Below, piece by piece: positions 9,933 to 21,080 of a stretch of DNA of 64,000 nt. Numbering within the stretch: the first letter of the stretch is position 1; each line of letters starts with the position of its first letter. The DNA lies in NCBI GenBank assembly GCA_940337035.1, contig CALNHX010001040.1, positions 124,001-188,000 of the forward strand, in the 5' to 3' direction. The stretch is from Agriotes lineatus (Eukaryota > Arthropoda > Insecta > Coleoptera > Elateridae). The translations under genes were made by a program, and so were the position numbers. The notes beneath the pieces are model-generated. The model saw only the letters and a list, made by a program, of their open reading frames with translations, was not told where the DNA came from and made no database searches.

Positions 9933-10179
9933 GTCCGAAGTAGAAGACGAGAGTGGAAGGCACACGTAGACAGAATGGAGGAAACTGGACTGACCAAAAC
10001 TGCCCTCGCAGAAAAGCCAGGCACCAGCAGACCCATAGGAAGACCACCAAAGAAATAGGCCGATTCATGGACATCGTCATCTCAAAGACCACGCATAGCA
10101 CCAACATAATAGTTGGAAAAGACAGGGCTAGCCCTAACATAAGAGGAAGAAGAAGAAGAAGTATGATTATGTAATGTTT

Positions 10180-10320
10180 GTCAGTAAGATGTGTCTCTCA
10201 TATTACCATAATATCTATGCCGTGGTCTATTATGAATGTTTTTAATTCTTGAACATGTTGATGTAAACCGTTGGCATTCCAAGTTATGATCTTTAATTAC
10301 TTTGTACAGCCATTATGCTA
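10180..10320 (-). pseudogene. Jockey-like ORF2 start (relic)
   Basis: The minus strand gives DHNLECQRF (a decayed form of the WNANG-type ORF2 start), then KNIHNRPRHRYYG with the later frame carrying ETHLTDKHYI, the catalytic-Glu region of the endonuclease (ETH). The text breaks at 10174, where the LINE tail was inserted, and resumes at 8831. Confidence 0.65.
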
Positions 10321-11640
10321 GTTTACTGATGACTGTTGTTAGAAAATTAAGCGGAGTGCTTATTTGGTCTGTTATTTCTTCTAGCTTGTTAGTTTGTTGA
10401 CTGTTAGTCGGTATTGTTGAGTAGTTGTTATTCTGAAAATTATTTTTGGTAGCTTGTACATAAGACATTTTTGGTTGTATCCTTTGTGTAGGAATGAATG
10501 TATTTTGTGGTTGAGTCAACTTTTTTTGCCCTGAGGGCTAGGTAGAGCCGCTGTTGCAGTTGTTTATGTACAATGTTAGCATCAATAGTTAGTAAAGTGA
10601 TCTCCACTGCAATTAACACATTTTACTTTGTTGTCTCGTACTTTCTGTTCACATTCTGCGTGCATTAACGCAGTGTGATGTTTGGCAGAAATAGTTTTTA
10701 GTGTGTCCATATTCTTGACATCTAGCACACTGTGGGATGATTCGCTTAGCTTGGGGAGGTTCAAATTTAATAATATTTTGATCTAATTTTGTAATACTGT
10801 AGGTTTCTTTATTATTCTAATTAGGTTTAAGATCTATGAACCAAATGGAAAGTTCTATTTTAGTGACTGTGTTTCATTTTATATATATTTACAATTTCGT
10901 GTCCTTTTTCTTTCAAAACTTGTTTAATATTCTCAGGTGTTCTAGAGAGGTGGATACTCCGTAGTACTACTCTAAAGCTTTTTTGGGTTTTAGGATTGTA
11001 AATGTGATACTGAGTTTTCTTTTCGTCAAATATTCTAATGACAGCTAAGTAATGTTCTGCTTTTTCTAGTTGTATTTTTACTGTTTCACGGCCAAGTGTT
11101 TTCGCTATGTATTCATTAGGTGCTATTTCGCTTAAAGATTTGTGTATGTGCTCAATGTATCCCACATTGTAGACTGTTATTGGTGGTGGTTTAGGGACTG
11201 CTGCTATTTTGATAGACTCGTCATTGTACGGTTTTGTCATCCAAAAACTGACTAAATCTGTTTGTTGTATCGAATTATTTTTTAACCAGTATTCGGTAAT
11301 TTTTGTTTATTTTCTGCTAGCTGCCTCTTATGGGCTTCTTATACGTTTTTTATTTATTACAGTTTGCCATCCATTTCTTGAGGCATTGAACATTCCTGTG
11401 TAGTACTAAAGAAATCTGAATTGTTAGAACTGGTGATTTTGAATTTGATTTGAAAAAGGCATCGTTACTTATGGCTGAGGGAAGTGAAGGCCCATTGTTT
11501 GCACTTGCTGAATTGCTGCCTACACTTGTTGATATGACATTTGTTGGTTTGGATTATAATACGTTAATTGTGATGGTGCTGTTGGCACTGGCATATAATA
11601 CTAGCAGCCAGCCATTTGGCTGATCACCCTATCTAAGTTT
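10313..11640 (-). pseudogene. Jockey-like ORF1 (gag-like) relic with PRE-type domain and zinc knuckles
   Basis: The 126-codon open part (10860-11240) contains PPPITVYNVGYIEHI and FRVVLRSIHLSRTPENIKQV, the pattern of the PRE domain of insect jockey-type gag proteins (PRE followed by C2HC). Downstream pieces at 10582-10764 contain CVNCSGDHFTNY, a zinc knuckle, and 10313-10519 is the Gln/Asn-rich C-terminus ending ISKLA just before ORF2. The N-terminal Ser/Asn-rich part lies at about 11400-11600. Several stops and shifts show it is dead. Confidence 0.8.
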
Positions 11641-11815
11641 GTTTTATTCACTTGTATTTATAAAGTTTCTAATTTAAATTTATTTGTAGCAATATACACT
11701 TATCTCATCATGGCGTCCTTACCGCCCCATGTATCCGCCATATTTTCAGTAATATAGAAAGCCTATTAAATTCTTGGAGTAAGGTAATATTTAGTTTTTT
11801 AATGGTAAATAAGGT

Positions 11816-12370
11816 CGTAGGAGTACAAAAAAAGAATGATATACCCAAGGGAGGATAGTGTTTGTACATCCAGCCTAAGGCGTATAGACCCATAAGCCTC
11901 ACCTCGTTCCTATTAAAAAGAAATGGAAAAGGGGAATGACCAATACCTAACAAGTGAAGTCGTTTCAAACCGACTACTTTATTTCAATCAACATGCCTAC
12001 CAAAAGGCAAAATCGACAACAACGGCTTTACACAGTCTAGTTAACAGGCTGAAGAAGACGTATATGGCAAAAGTAATAGCTCTCTGTGCCTTCAACGATA
12101 TTGAGGCTGCTTTTGTTATAACTTCCTTTGAAACAATATAAAGAATTGGCACGACAAAAAGTGTTGACTCTGCGATTGTAAAATAGATTAAAGCCATACT
12201 TGAAAGTCAAAAAATTGGGTGAAGAAGTGGCTACTACGAGTAGATATAACGGCTACTAGAGGGTGTCCTCAAGAAGGAGTTTTGTCGCCTTTTTGTGATC
12301 AGTGGTGGTTGATCACCTCATCAATGTGTTAACACAATATGATTTTGATATAAGGGTATGCAAACGTCCT
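11816..12370 (+). pseudogene. Non-LTR reverse transcriptase fragment
   Basis: The plus strand contains QPKAYRPISLTSFLL (RT block 1), QHAYQKAKSTTTALHSLVNR (block 2, the usual GFR... motif altered), FNDIEAAFVITSFETI (block 3, in which the first catalytic Asp is the D of FNDI), and GCPQEGVLSPF with shifts (GCPQGGVLSPL in intact elements). It breaks off before the FADD block, near 12370. The motif set suits the R1/LOA/I group rather than jockey or RTE, but I cannot place it more exactly. Confidence 0.7.
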
Positions 12371-12594
12371 AGTAGTAATAGCACTTTGAAAATTCGACAC
12401 AGTGGTATCCCACTAGTTTTACTTTTATAAGAGAAATTAGTTTTTTTAAAAGAAGTTTGAAGAAAATTATTTATTGTTATAAGAAACGACACTTGGATAT
12501 AAGTAAGTTGCGTTTAATCGTCCTATTTTGGCCCCAGAAATCCATGGTTAAACCATGTGTATGCATTTTAGAGACACCCTGTATATAGTATGGA

Positions 12595-13397
12595 AATTAA
12601 GTAGCGCATAATTTCGGTAACTCCATTAATCTTTGCTTATGGGAAAAAATCTCGAAGAGGTGTAGCGATTTAAATTGTGGCGTGTATTTCAAAGTGATTT
12701 TCAGATTTTTATATCATTTGTTTTAAATGTTATGCCGTCGTCAATATTTTTTCGGATATTTTTTCATTTATTTCGTTAAATGTTTTAATCGATTTTCAAC
12801 AGTATAAAATTTTAAATAGGTTACAGTAGAAGAAAATTAGAAAAACGGCCTTACAATTAATATAGTAACGATGGATTAAATTAACAGAATAATTCCAATT
12901 ACCTGGGTTTAAAACAAAGAACTTAGTGTAAGTGACACCTGCACCTCCTGAAGTAATACGAAAGCGGTTCCAGAGGGGGACGGTAGAAGAGCTTAGTAAA
13001 AGAAAAAAAAAGTAATTCTAGTTACCTGGGTTTGAAACAAATAACTTAATAGTGATTACTTGTGACTTTGATAATAATTCCAACATAACAGATGAATGTA
13101 TAATCATCGGTTTTTGTTTTAAGCCCAGGTAACTATCTTTACCCTTTTTTCTAATGTAATCTATTTAAAAATTTTTACCTTTAAAAACAGATTAAAATGT
13201 GCTACTGAAATAAATACACAAAATATAGGCTGTCATTTAAAAAAATATTGATTACGTCATAACATTTATAACAAATGATATAAAAATCTGTAAATGATTT
13301 TAACATATGTGCGGCAGTTTGAATCCCTACACACCTTTGAGATTTTTTCCTGAAAATAAACATTAACGGAGTTGCCGAATTTATGCGTTGCACTGTA
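12595..13397. mobile_element. Foldback/MITE, about 800 bp
   Basis: The left arm (GCGCATAATTTCGGTAACTC at 12604 onward) pairs with the right arm (GTTGCCGAATTTATGCG near 13372-13389) for more than 150 bp, including CAGATTTTTATATCATTTGT on both sides. The interior repeats TACCTGGGTTT three times, at about 12900 and 13023 in direct orientation and at about 13120 inverted. CACTGTA at the right end suggests a TA-type target. The 107-codon minus frame at 13202-13525 simply crosses the right arm. Confidence 0.75.
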
Positions 13398-14685
13398 TAT
13401 CGAATAAGAGGTGTGCATTGCTTATGGTAATATCTACAATTATTCAACATGCAATATAACATAAAACTACCAACTACATTATATATAAAATATGGTATAG
13501 TACTAAAAAACAATATAAAATTCAAAGAACATTAACTGATGGAACTTAAACTACAAACTACTATAAATATAAATGTGGAATAATGTAAGACAAAGATGTT
13601 TGGAACCTCTAAATGGGGATGGGAGTGAGTTAATCAGATAGATTTTAAGTTGCACTTAAATCGCGAAAATGTTCGAACTCGAGATTTTTGTGGAAACGTT
13701 CATTTTGGTGTCTTCTAATTCAGAAAAAATGATTTTAGAAATTATGTCTGTCTGTCCTCTCTACACAGCCCAGATGATTTAAACAATCGGCCTGAAAATC
13801 TATATACGTTTTAGTATAAATTCGGAGGTTCCTGTAATTTTTGGCTAAAATCGACCAACCAGAAGTGGTACTCTACTTGTTTATTTCAGTTTTCTGTGAA
13901 ATTTGCATAATTGATAAAAACAAAATTGTTTAAAACAAGATCATATATTATGCAATTTTCTATAACTTTTATTTGCATTAGTTTCTGAAAAAATGGTTAA
14001 ATTAAATTTTTACGAAAATGTCCTCAAAGTCGGGAAATTAATACTGATAAATGATAACAATTTTTAAAAACAGTGTTATATATTACATAATTGTCTATAA
14101 CTTTTGGAAAATATGTAGTTTTAGCGATAATCACAAAATTAATATTTTTTCAAAAATTTCGTTACTTATGTATTTTCTGTTGAATTTAAAAATAATTAGA
14201 AAAATCAGTAAATGTTAAGATATCAAGTTTCAAATCTGTAAAGAAAAAGTGATACATTTATTTTGGCGTTCTATATTCATTCGGCAACTAAAATTTGTAA
14301 GTTACGTGGTAAAAGGAAGTTGTATGATGGTCACACCTCATTTTTCATTCAACATAAATTTTGAAACAATTTCACGAAAAGGCAACTTTTACAGTCTATC
14401 TTATCAATTTCCTTTCATTTCTATTTATGTTTCTAAAAAATTTACAAATTTTTTCCAGGAAATCTAAAAATATGGCATTTTATAAAATAATAATTAATAT
14501 CTACTATTATATATTTTACTCGTACTTTTCCTCTTTTTCAATTTCAAATAAAACTAAAATAAAGAATTCGCTAGTTTACTATTTATAGATACGTATTCTT
14601 TTCGAGTTTTTAATACGTTGCCATTTTCCATAACTCCTTCCTCTCTAAACGTATTGTTTTGACTGCAACAGCGTTATTATTCGTG
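13398..14685. other. AT-rich interval without recognised genes
   Basis: Reading frames here are AT-driven and lack domain signatures. A TCTGTCTGTC run at about 13746 and GTAAAAGGAAGTTGT at about 14309 recur at about 50220 and 50629, so part of this interval may be a diverged relative of the repeat inserted in the element at 50-51.6 kb. Confidence 0.4.
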
Positions 14686-14692
14686 AAATAAG

Positions 14693-14921
14693 CGTTGTGT
14701 ACCTGGCTGCAGCAATAAAGAAGCACCAAGATACTCTGTTCAAGCTGAAAAATGTGAGTGTGTCTTTTGGCTACAACGTATGGGAAATCTAAAATTAAGT
14801 AGTATGGAGAATAACCGCATTTTAGGTTCCTATGTTGTATGCCAAACACATTTTTTGGAGATGTGCGTTGATAGCGATGGCAAACTGTTGCGGTATTCTC
14901 TACCAACTATTAGTTTGACAG
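14693..14921 (+). pseudogene. THAP DNA-binding domain exon of the P-element-like transposase
   Basis: The translation begins KRCVPGCSNKE, has C-x2-H in VVCQTHF and a SLPTISL box near the end. This is the C2CH zinc-finger order of THAP domains (Cys pair, later Cys-x2-His, then an AVPTIF-like box). It ends at a good CAG|GTGAGA donor. A stop lies three codons upstream, so a start exon or Met must be elsewhere. Known P transposases (and THAP9) carry THAP at the N-terminus, which fits the position here. Confidence 0.8.
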
Positions 14922-15115
14922 GTGAGATCCACTGTGTTCAAAAGTTTTGAAGTGTAACTTTAAAAATATTTTGGGATTTCATGAAACTTCAACAGAAGAA
15001 AACTGCTTTTGTCACACTTTACAGGAGAAATATGAAATTCCAAAAAAAGTTAGGGGTATGTTATCAATTCCCAGTATGTAAGCATTCTGCTGATAATTAT
15101 ATTTGTAATTTGTAG

Positions 15116-15263
15116 GGATAATAGCTGAGTTTGAAGCTTTTATACCATCTACATCAAGGGAGTATAGTGAATAGCTAAATATACGAAGAGATGATGTGCC
15201 ACGGCAATATCCATCTGTCAGACGACAGCTGTCTGACGTGTCTACAGAACTTGACACAAAATG
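15116..15263 (+). pseudogene. P-element-like transposase, linker exon (tentative)
   Basis: Between a TTTGTAG acceptor and ATG|GTAAAT, the frame reads AEFEAFIPSTSREYSE, a stop, then DDVPRQYPSVRRQLSDVSTE. A further short piece with PRKxx-like basic residues lies near 15315-15400 and 15893-15960. The order suits the linker or coiled-coil between THAP and catalytic domains, but similarity is not specific. One stop is visible. Confidence 0.4.
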
Positions 15264-15419
15264 GTAAATAATTTTTTTTTATAATGGTCTTGATATCTAG
15301 GCATCAGGGATGTAAGGCTGCATACAGCTAGGGAAATGTCACACAACAGACCGCCGCTACATCATTTAAAATGAGTAGCAGTACACCAACATCAAAATCT
15401 GGTATGAATATGTATTTTA

Positions 15420-15662
15420 CGAGGGTTATTTTTTCAATCTCCGCTTCAGTAAGAATAAAAAACAAAAATTAATATCACACATTTATTGTATAGAGAATAT
15501 ATGTACATCTCTCAGCTACATTTCTACATAATCCCCATTTTGGTGAAGTCACTTCATACCGTGGTGGCACAGGTTTTTGTATGCCATCCTCAAAGAAGGT
15601 TGCCGCCTGGTAACTCAGCCAACTGTTTACGTTGGTTTTTAGCTTGAAAAAAATAACCCTCG
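15420..15662 (-). mobile_element. 243-bp mariner-derived MITE retaining transposase C-terminus
   Basis: TA-flanked inverted termini read CGAGGGTTATTTTTTCAA and TTGAAAAAAATAACCCTCG. The minus strand still encodes NSWLSYQAATFFEDGIQK followed by PPRYEVTS, the C-terminal end of mariner transposases (FFxDGIxxLVxRYxKC). So this is an internally deleted mariner rather than an unrelated MITE. It sits in an intron of the P-like transposase. Confidence 0.85.
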
Positions 15663-16088
15663 TATATATTAATAATTTTTTACTTAATAATATGCTAAAT
15701 TCACTTCAAATTCGTAAACTAAAAAATCGTGCAGCATAATAAGCCTTGCTCATAGAAAAAGTTCTAATAACCTTTCTTTATCTTACCAAGTTTCAAATGT
15801 TCAAATTCTCAAAATAAATATATTTTAAATTAGGTTGTAGATGCTTATCACAATATTTCTTTTGCTAATTATTGTGTATTCTTTTAGGTTTACGAAAACA
15901 CAAGCAAGTGGCAGTTCATCAAACCTAAACGCCAAATAAAAAAATCTTGCACAAAGAAGTGCTAAGATTAAAAAAAAGCGGTTAGTAGAGTTAAATCTAG
16001 GAAGTTACTAATAAGTAAGCAATTGCAATTACTTCATAATAATAACACCTTAAATCATCATTGAAAAATTCAAACACAACTACTTTGA

Positions 16089-16286
16089 AATTTTTTGTCA
16101 CAGCAGCACTCACAGAAACTTAAACCCAGAGGTAGAAAATTTACTTTAGAGTATAAAATCTTTGCTTTATCTTCGTACAAACAAAGTGGTAAAATGTATA
16201 AATATCTATCACAAATTTTCAGTTGGCCATCTCGAAAGACAATTACTGACATATTAAACAAAATTCCATTTGAGTGTGGTATTAAT
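16089..16286 (+). pseudogene. P-element-like transposase, HTH/leucine-zipper-adjacent segment
   Basis: The frame reads LKPRGRKFTLEYKIFALSSY, then SWPSRKTITDILNKIPFECG, and stops at the hAT insertion (16287). This is the highly conserved P-transposase segment (GRxWTxEDKxxALxLYKxSPKxY...LPSxxTLxxxLxxIPxxxGI). It continues at 21897 after the insertion and one copy of the duplication GTATTAAT are removed. Confidence 0.85.
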
Positions 16287-16500
16287 TAGTGATGGGCACT
16301 ATCGAATGATTTCTACTATTTAATACTGACTAAATGATTAGTACCAACTGTCGAATGAATTTATTCAAATATTTTTATTCGTTTTCCCTATACGCTCCAT
16401 TTGTTTAAAAATACTTATTAAATGCATGCTCCTAACTATTGAATACATTTATTCGAATATCATATTTGCTTTAGAATTTAGAATACCGTTAAAGGTGTAT

Positions 16501-16527
16501 AATATATATATATATATATATATATAA
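16501..16527. repeat. (TA)n microsatellite at the LINE 3' end
   Basis: A run of about 13 TA dinucleotides lies at the minus-strand 3' end of the LINE and probably grew from its tail. Confidence 0.8.
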
Positions 16528-16601
16528 TCATAAGCCACTTTACCACGATTGTGGTGTGTGGGGTGTTCAGTTTCTTACAGTTTCACTTATTTTTAATACT
16601 T

Positions 16602-18403
16602 TCACTGTTTTTGGTAAACAAACTTTGCCCACTCTTTTTTGTTTCTTGCCTTCTTTTGTGCTTCCTTCCATGTACATCCTCGTCTCTTGAGTATTTCTCC
16701 AATCATTTTATCCCAGGTTTTTTTGGGTCTTCCTTTTTTTTTACTCTTCTGTATTTTGGCCTCCCAAACTTGTTTCACTGGACGCATGTGCTCCATTCTT
16801 TGTAGGTGCCCCCACCAACTAAGCTGTCTTTGTTCAATAAATTCTATTAATGGCTGCACTTCTAGATCTTGCCTTATTTGTATATTTCTAATTCTATCTT
16901 TCTTTGTGACTCCTCTAATTCTCCGTAGGTATTTCATCTCGACTGCTTGTATCCTCCTCTTCTGCCTGCCTGTTAGGATCCATGACTCGCACCCGTATGT
17001 AATGATTGGTCTGTAGATGACTTTGTAAACATTTATTTTTGTTTTCCTTGTCACTTCTTTCTTGTTAATGATCCTGTTATTGATCTCATAGTATGTTTTA
17101 ATCGCATTCCTTATCCTGTTATTGATCTCATTTTCTTGCCCTCCTGTACTTTCAATTTCTACTCCAAGATATATATATGAACCAACTGTCTCTATTTTTA
17201 TGCCGTCTATTTCTATGTTCATTTCCTGCTGTTTTCCTATTGCCATGACCTTTGTTTTTTCCTTATTCATTTCCATTCCATATTCTTTGAGTGTTTCGCT
17301 CCATATCTTCAAAGCTTCCTTTAGATCTTTCCCATTCGGTGCTATCAACATGATATCATCTGCAAAAGCTCCTTCTGATATCATTACTCTTTGCAAGTTT
17401 TTATGGCCTATGCTTAGTTTTTTAACTTTACTTGTGCATTTATTTAGTATATCATCCATGAATATAATAAATAATAACGGGCTCAGAGCACCTCCCTGTC
17501 TTAGTCCTTCCTTCGTAGTAAATGCTGCAGAACTCATATTGTTACTTATAACTTTATTCTCAGTCCTTCTATATAGGCTTTGAATGGCTCTTATTAATTT
17601 TTTGCCTACGTTTCTGTTATGTAAACTGTTCCACACGTTTTCTCTTGGCACCTTATCGAACGCTTTTACTAAGTCAATAAATGCTATAGCTGCTTTGTCA
17701 TCTTGCTGTAATATTTTATCTATGATTTGCCTTACTGTGAATATATGGTCCTGCGCACTCCTACCTTTCCGGAACCCACTCTGAGCCTCATTCAATGTAC
17801 TTTCAATTTCTGCTCTCAATCTACTGTCAAGTATTTTCTCATATATCTTCACTACAGTACCTAGCAGCGAGATTCCCCTATAGCTGTTACAGTCCTTGGT
17901 ATCCCCTTTTTTGTATAATGGGATAATCAGAGCTACTTCCCATTCCTTTGGTATTTTTGCATCTCTCCATACCATGTTACTTAGTTCCAGTAATACTTGC
18001 ATTCCTCTTTCTCCCATCTTTTTTATCATTTCTGTCGTAATTTTGTCTACTCCTGGCGCTTTTCCATTTTTTAACCATTTAATCGCTGCTCTCAACTCTT
18101 CCATTTTTATTTCTGTTTCCTTTTCTTCTTCTTCCGGTGCCCTTGGAATTCTCTTGTCTGTTTTTATATCTTCTTCTGTAGCCTTCAACAAATTTTGAAA
18201 GTGCTCTTTCCATCTATTCATTATGTCTGATTCTTCTGTCAATACTTCCCCACTTGTACTTTTTATGTAGCTTTCTTCATTCTTTTTTCCTTGTCTAATT
18301 TTTTTCACAACCTTAAAGAATAGCTTTTGGTTTCCTTTGCTGTCCTTTTCTAGTTGTAGTCAGAAGTCTCTCCAACTTTTCTTTTTTGCCTCTGTTACTA
18401 TGT
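16602..18403 (-). pseudogene. LINE ORF2, reverse transcriptase and C-terminal domain (568-codon open part)
   Basis: The 568-codon frame (18308 to 16602) holds all RT blocks: YRGISLLGTVVKIYEKIL, QSGFRKGRSAQDHIF, FIDLVKAFDKVPR (first catalytic Asp), GLRQGGALSPLLF, and FADDIMLIAP (catalytic FADD). The C-terminal part has TYGCESWILT and a WWGHLQRM motif followed by KGRPKKTWDK, as in RTE/L1-like insect LINEs. A TGA near 18358 and a frameshift near 18405 separate it from the endonuclease half. This is a well-preserved RT. Confidence 0.85.
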
Positions 18404-18406
18404 CTT

Positions 18407-19522
18407 TCACATATTTCCTCTGCGTTTATATTCCTCATATGTTGTTGTAGTTCTATTTGTTAGGTAATTGCTCCATGCCTTCTTCTTTCTTTTTATCTGA
18501 TTCTTTATCTCTTCAGTCCACCATACTGTTTGTTTTCTTTTGTTTGTTATTTTGCTAACTCCACATACCTGTTTTGCTGCATCTACTAATGTCTCCTTAA
18601 ATACTGTCCACATCTATTCTACCATTTTATCCTTATTCTTTCTAAGTTTGTTTTCTAATTTATCTGTCACTACTTTAGCATATTTTTTAGCTATTTCCTC
18701 TTCCTTTAATTTATATGTTTTTATTGTTTCGAATTCTATCTTCCTTTTACTTCCTTCAGTTTTATTATTACTTTTGTCTATGTCTTCTTTAATTTCCGCT
18801 ACTAGCATATAGTGATCGCTGTTTATTTCTGGTCCTCTTTTTACTCTTGTGTCTTTTATTAGTGTCCTATTGTGTTTTTCTACTAATATATAATCAATTA
18901 TAGACTTTTCTCCTCTGCTAGGTGCTTCTCGAGTGTATCTATGTATGTGTTTGTGTTGGTACCATGTATTAGTTATGATCATATTCTGTAGCATGCAGAA
19001 TTCCAATAACCTTTCACCGTTATTGTTTCTAAAATCCTCACCAAAATTTCCTATTACTTCTTTATACGTATTGTCTTTCTTTCCTATTCTACTGTTAAAA
19101 TCGCCTACTATGTATATTTTTCCTTTTGCACTTTCCGTTGTTTCAGTCAATTCTTGCCAGTATTTATCTTTAACCTCTGCTTTATCATCACTATTTGGTC
19201 CATACGTTATTATAACTGTTTTTATATTCTGTTTTGTATCTTTTATTTCAACCGACAATATTCTTTCTGACTTTGCATCCCATTTGTTTATCTTATGTAC
19301 CCAATTCTTGTGTACTATGCACCCTACTCCTGCTGTTGCTCTTTCGTTTTGCTGTACTCCACTAAATATAAGTATGTGACCATTTCCCAATGTTGAGCTT
19401 CCTATCCCTTTTTTTTTGGTTTCTGTTATCCCTAATATATTTAGTCCCGTTCTTTCAAATTCTTCTTCCAACTCCTTCTCTTTTCCTTTTAAACTCCGTA
19501 TATTCCATGTTCCTATTTTCCA
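18407..19522 (-). pseudogene. LINE ORF2, AP endonuclease half
   Basis: The frame starts GTWNIRSLKGKEKELEEE (strand 1), and contains ILGITETKKKG (catalytic Glu in TET), YIVGDFNSRIG (GDFN block), IIDYILVEK and NSDHYMLVAEI (SDH block). All AP-endonuclease landmarks are present. One in-frame TAG (about 18614) interrupts it before a WWTEEIK motif that precedes RT. Intact elements would read through, so only a few lesions separate this copy from a coding one. Confidence 0.85.
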
Positions 19523-19746
19523 CCAAGAATTTTTTTTTTTTGTTACTGTAGTATTATTGTTATTTTTTGATATGATTGGGTTTTTGTAGTTTTTTTTATT
19601 CGTAATCCTTGTCGTTGCTAGTTTCGTCTTATTGGTTCCGTCCTTTACGTCTTTGATTACTTTTTTGGCTCCGTATCGACCACCCTTTTCAGGCTACCAC
19701 CTTCTGCATCTGTCCATTTATATTTGGTACCATTTATTTCTATTTT

Positions 19747-21080
19747 TTAGTATCCTACATTAATATGCTTGCCTTTTTCTTTTTCTTCTCTGCCTACCTT
19801 TCTGATCGCTGCTTGTATTTTTTGTTCTTCCATGGTTAGATCACAATCTATGTATACTTCGGTGTTTCCCAGCTTACTTTTTTGTTTCAGTATCTTTAGT
19901 TTCTGTTCAAAGCTTTTTAATTTCACTACAGTCACCTTTGATTCTTGTTTCCCCGCCTTAAATGCCTCTCCTATATCTGCTGTTATATTTATCTCTTGCT
20001 GAAGGAATTCCTTGACTCCTTGCTTGATGTTGTCATTTTTAAATTCTATTCCTTTAATTACAATATTATTTCTTCTATTCTCTTTCTCCTGTTTCTCTAA
20101 CCTGTTCTCCAAATTACTGATTCTCTTCTCCATCTCTCCCTTTTCTTTTTGCCAGTTTTTAGCCTTTTCCTCCCATTCTGCTTTAACTTTCTTTAGTTCT
20201 TCCTTCACTTCCGCAAAATCTTCTTTCATATCTGTTATTTTTAATTCAATTTCTTTCTTTAAAGCTGGATTTATAAACTTGCCGTTCGCCGATGGCGTTC
20301 GCGCTGGCGTCCGCCGTCGGCAATTCGTAGCAACGAAATTGACCATTTATAAACTTGCCGTTGGCCGTTACGAAAACTATCATAACCTCAATTTAATGTG
20401 TCATATGACATATGACTTGACAGTTTGAGGTCATCGCTCTGATCTGGATCACACATCTGTAGAAGATAGGACATAAATAAATAAACTGAAAAACTGAAAT
20501 ATTTACCTAGCTACCCACCTGCAAGCGTTTGTCAGATGTCAGTGAATGGCATTTGACATATGACGTAAAACACGTGACAGCTGAAAATCGTTTTGATTGG
20601 CTGTTCAGACTTGCTACGAACGGTGCTACGAGCGGCCTCGGAACGGCAACGCCGACGGTAGATATAAATGGTCTTACGGGTTTCTGAACTTTTAAATTGG
20701 GAACGCCAGCGCGAACGCCAACGGGAACGGGAACGCCGGCGAACGGCAAGTTTATAAATCCAGCTTAACTCCTCCTGTACCTCATCAAGTTTATTAAGTA
20801 TTGCTTCCATCTCTTTGTTTTCTTCGCCGCCCGTCTGCTCTTTTTCTTTTGCCTCCTCTTTGTTACTGTGCTTTGGTGGGCTTCTCGATATCTTCGCACT
20901 TTTAGAAAACGCTTTTATTTGCTCCTGTTCCCACTTATCAAAAACTTCCGGGTCCTCTCCTTCTCTTTGCCGCTTTCTTAGTTCTTTTGTACTGTCAACA
21001 CTACTAGCCCTATTTCTCTTATATTCACTGTCCCATTTCTTATTCGTAAGGTATTTTTTTCGGCACTCTTTTAATCGAAA
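19747..21080 (-). pseudogene. LINE ORF1, coiled-coil nucleic-acid-binding protein, split by a MITE
   Basis: From about 21080 the frame reads KELRKRQREGEDPEVFDKWE, a Lys/Glu-rich region and MEAILNKLDEVQEEL. After the MITE (20263-20765) it resumes ALKKEIELKITDMKEDFAEV, a long heptad-repeat coiled coil, then NNIVIKGIEF (start of an RRM-like fold as in L1 ORF1p) and ends KHINVGY at 19747. Without the MITE the frame is continuous. The start Met is not certain. Confidence 0.75.
20263..20765. mobile_element. 503-bp PIF/Harbinger-type MITE
   Basis: Inverted termini AGCTGGATTTATAAACTTGC and its complement are flanked by TAA duplications (20260-20262 and 20766-20768), the TWA signature of PIF/Harbinger. 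The arms are GC-rich (GAACGCC/GGCGTTC repeats), and internal palindromes include CATATGACATATGAC. It breaks the coiled coil of LINE ORF1. Frames seen on both strands here are inside the MITE and are not genes. Confidence 0.85.

Larger units (their letters stand above)
8845..10160 (+). mobile_element. 5'-truncated LINE tail (RTE-like) inserted in jockey A
   Basis: The insert is bounded by a 13-bp target duplication with two mismatches, GTATGCGTATGTA at 8832-8844 and GTATGATTATGTA at 10161-10173. After removing the hAT MITE (8954-9932) and one 8-bp duplication it is only about 330 bp. It encodes the last part of a LINE ORF2 (VVRWVRSRRREWKAHVDRME, then PIGRPPKK) and ends in a GAA repeat at 10144-10160, the 3' tail. 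A similar tail occurs at 52100-52345. Confidence 0.75.
6140..11640 (-). mobile_element. Jockey-like non-LTR retrotransposon A, broken by nested insertions
   Basis: Reading the minus strand from 11640 to 6140 gives, in order, a gag-like ORF1 with a PRE-type domain and a zinc-knuckle region, the start of ORF2, an AP endonuclease and a reverse transcriptase ending in the jockey-type C-terminal segment. Collinearity is kept across three interruptions: 8845-10160 (LINE tail plus hAT MITE), 8114-8532 (MITE) and 7448-7725 (SINE-like). Every part contains stops and frameshifts. Two other copies of the same clade lie at 43914-47600 and 53280-56435. Confidence 0.85.

Noticed and set aside
13202..13525. 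107-codon minus-strand frame
   Set aside because: AT-driven frame overlapping the foldback arm, with no domain or splice context.
16551..19379. Several plus-strand frames of 100-153 codons rich in Leu/Phe/Ser
   Set aside because: They are exact shadows of the LINE ORF2 on the other strand.
20507..20810. Overlapping minus-strand frames rich in Arg/Ser
   Set aside because: They lie in the GC-rich arms of the Harbinger MITE.
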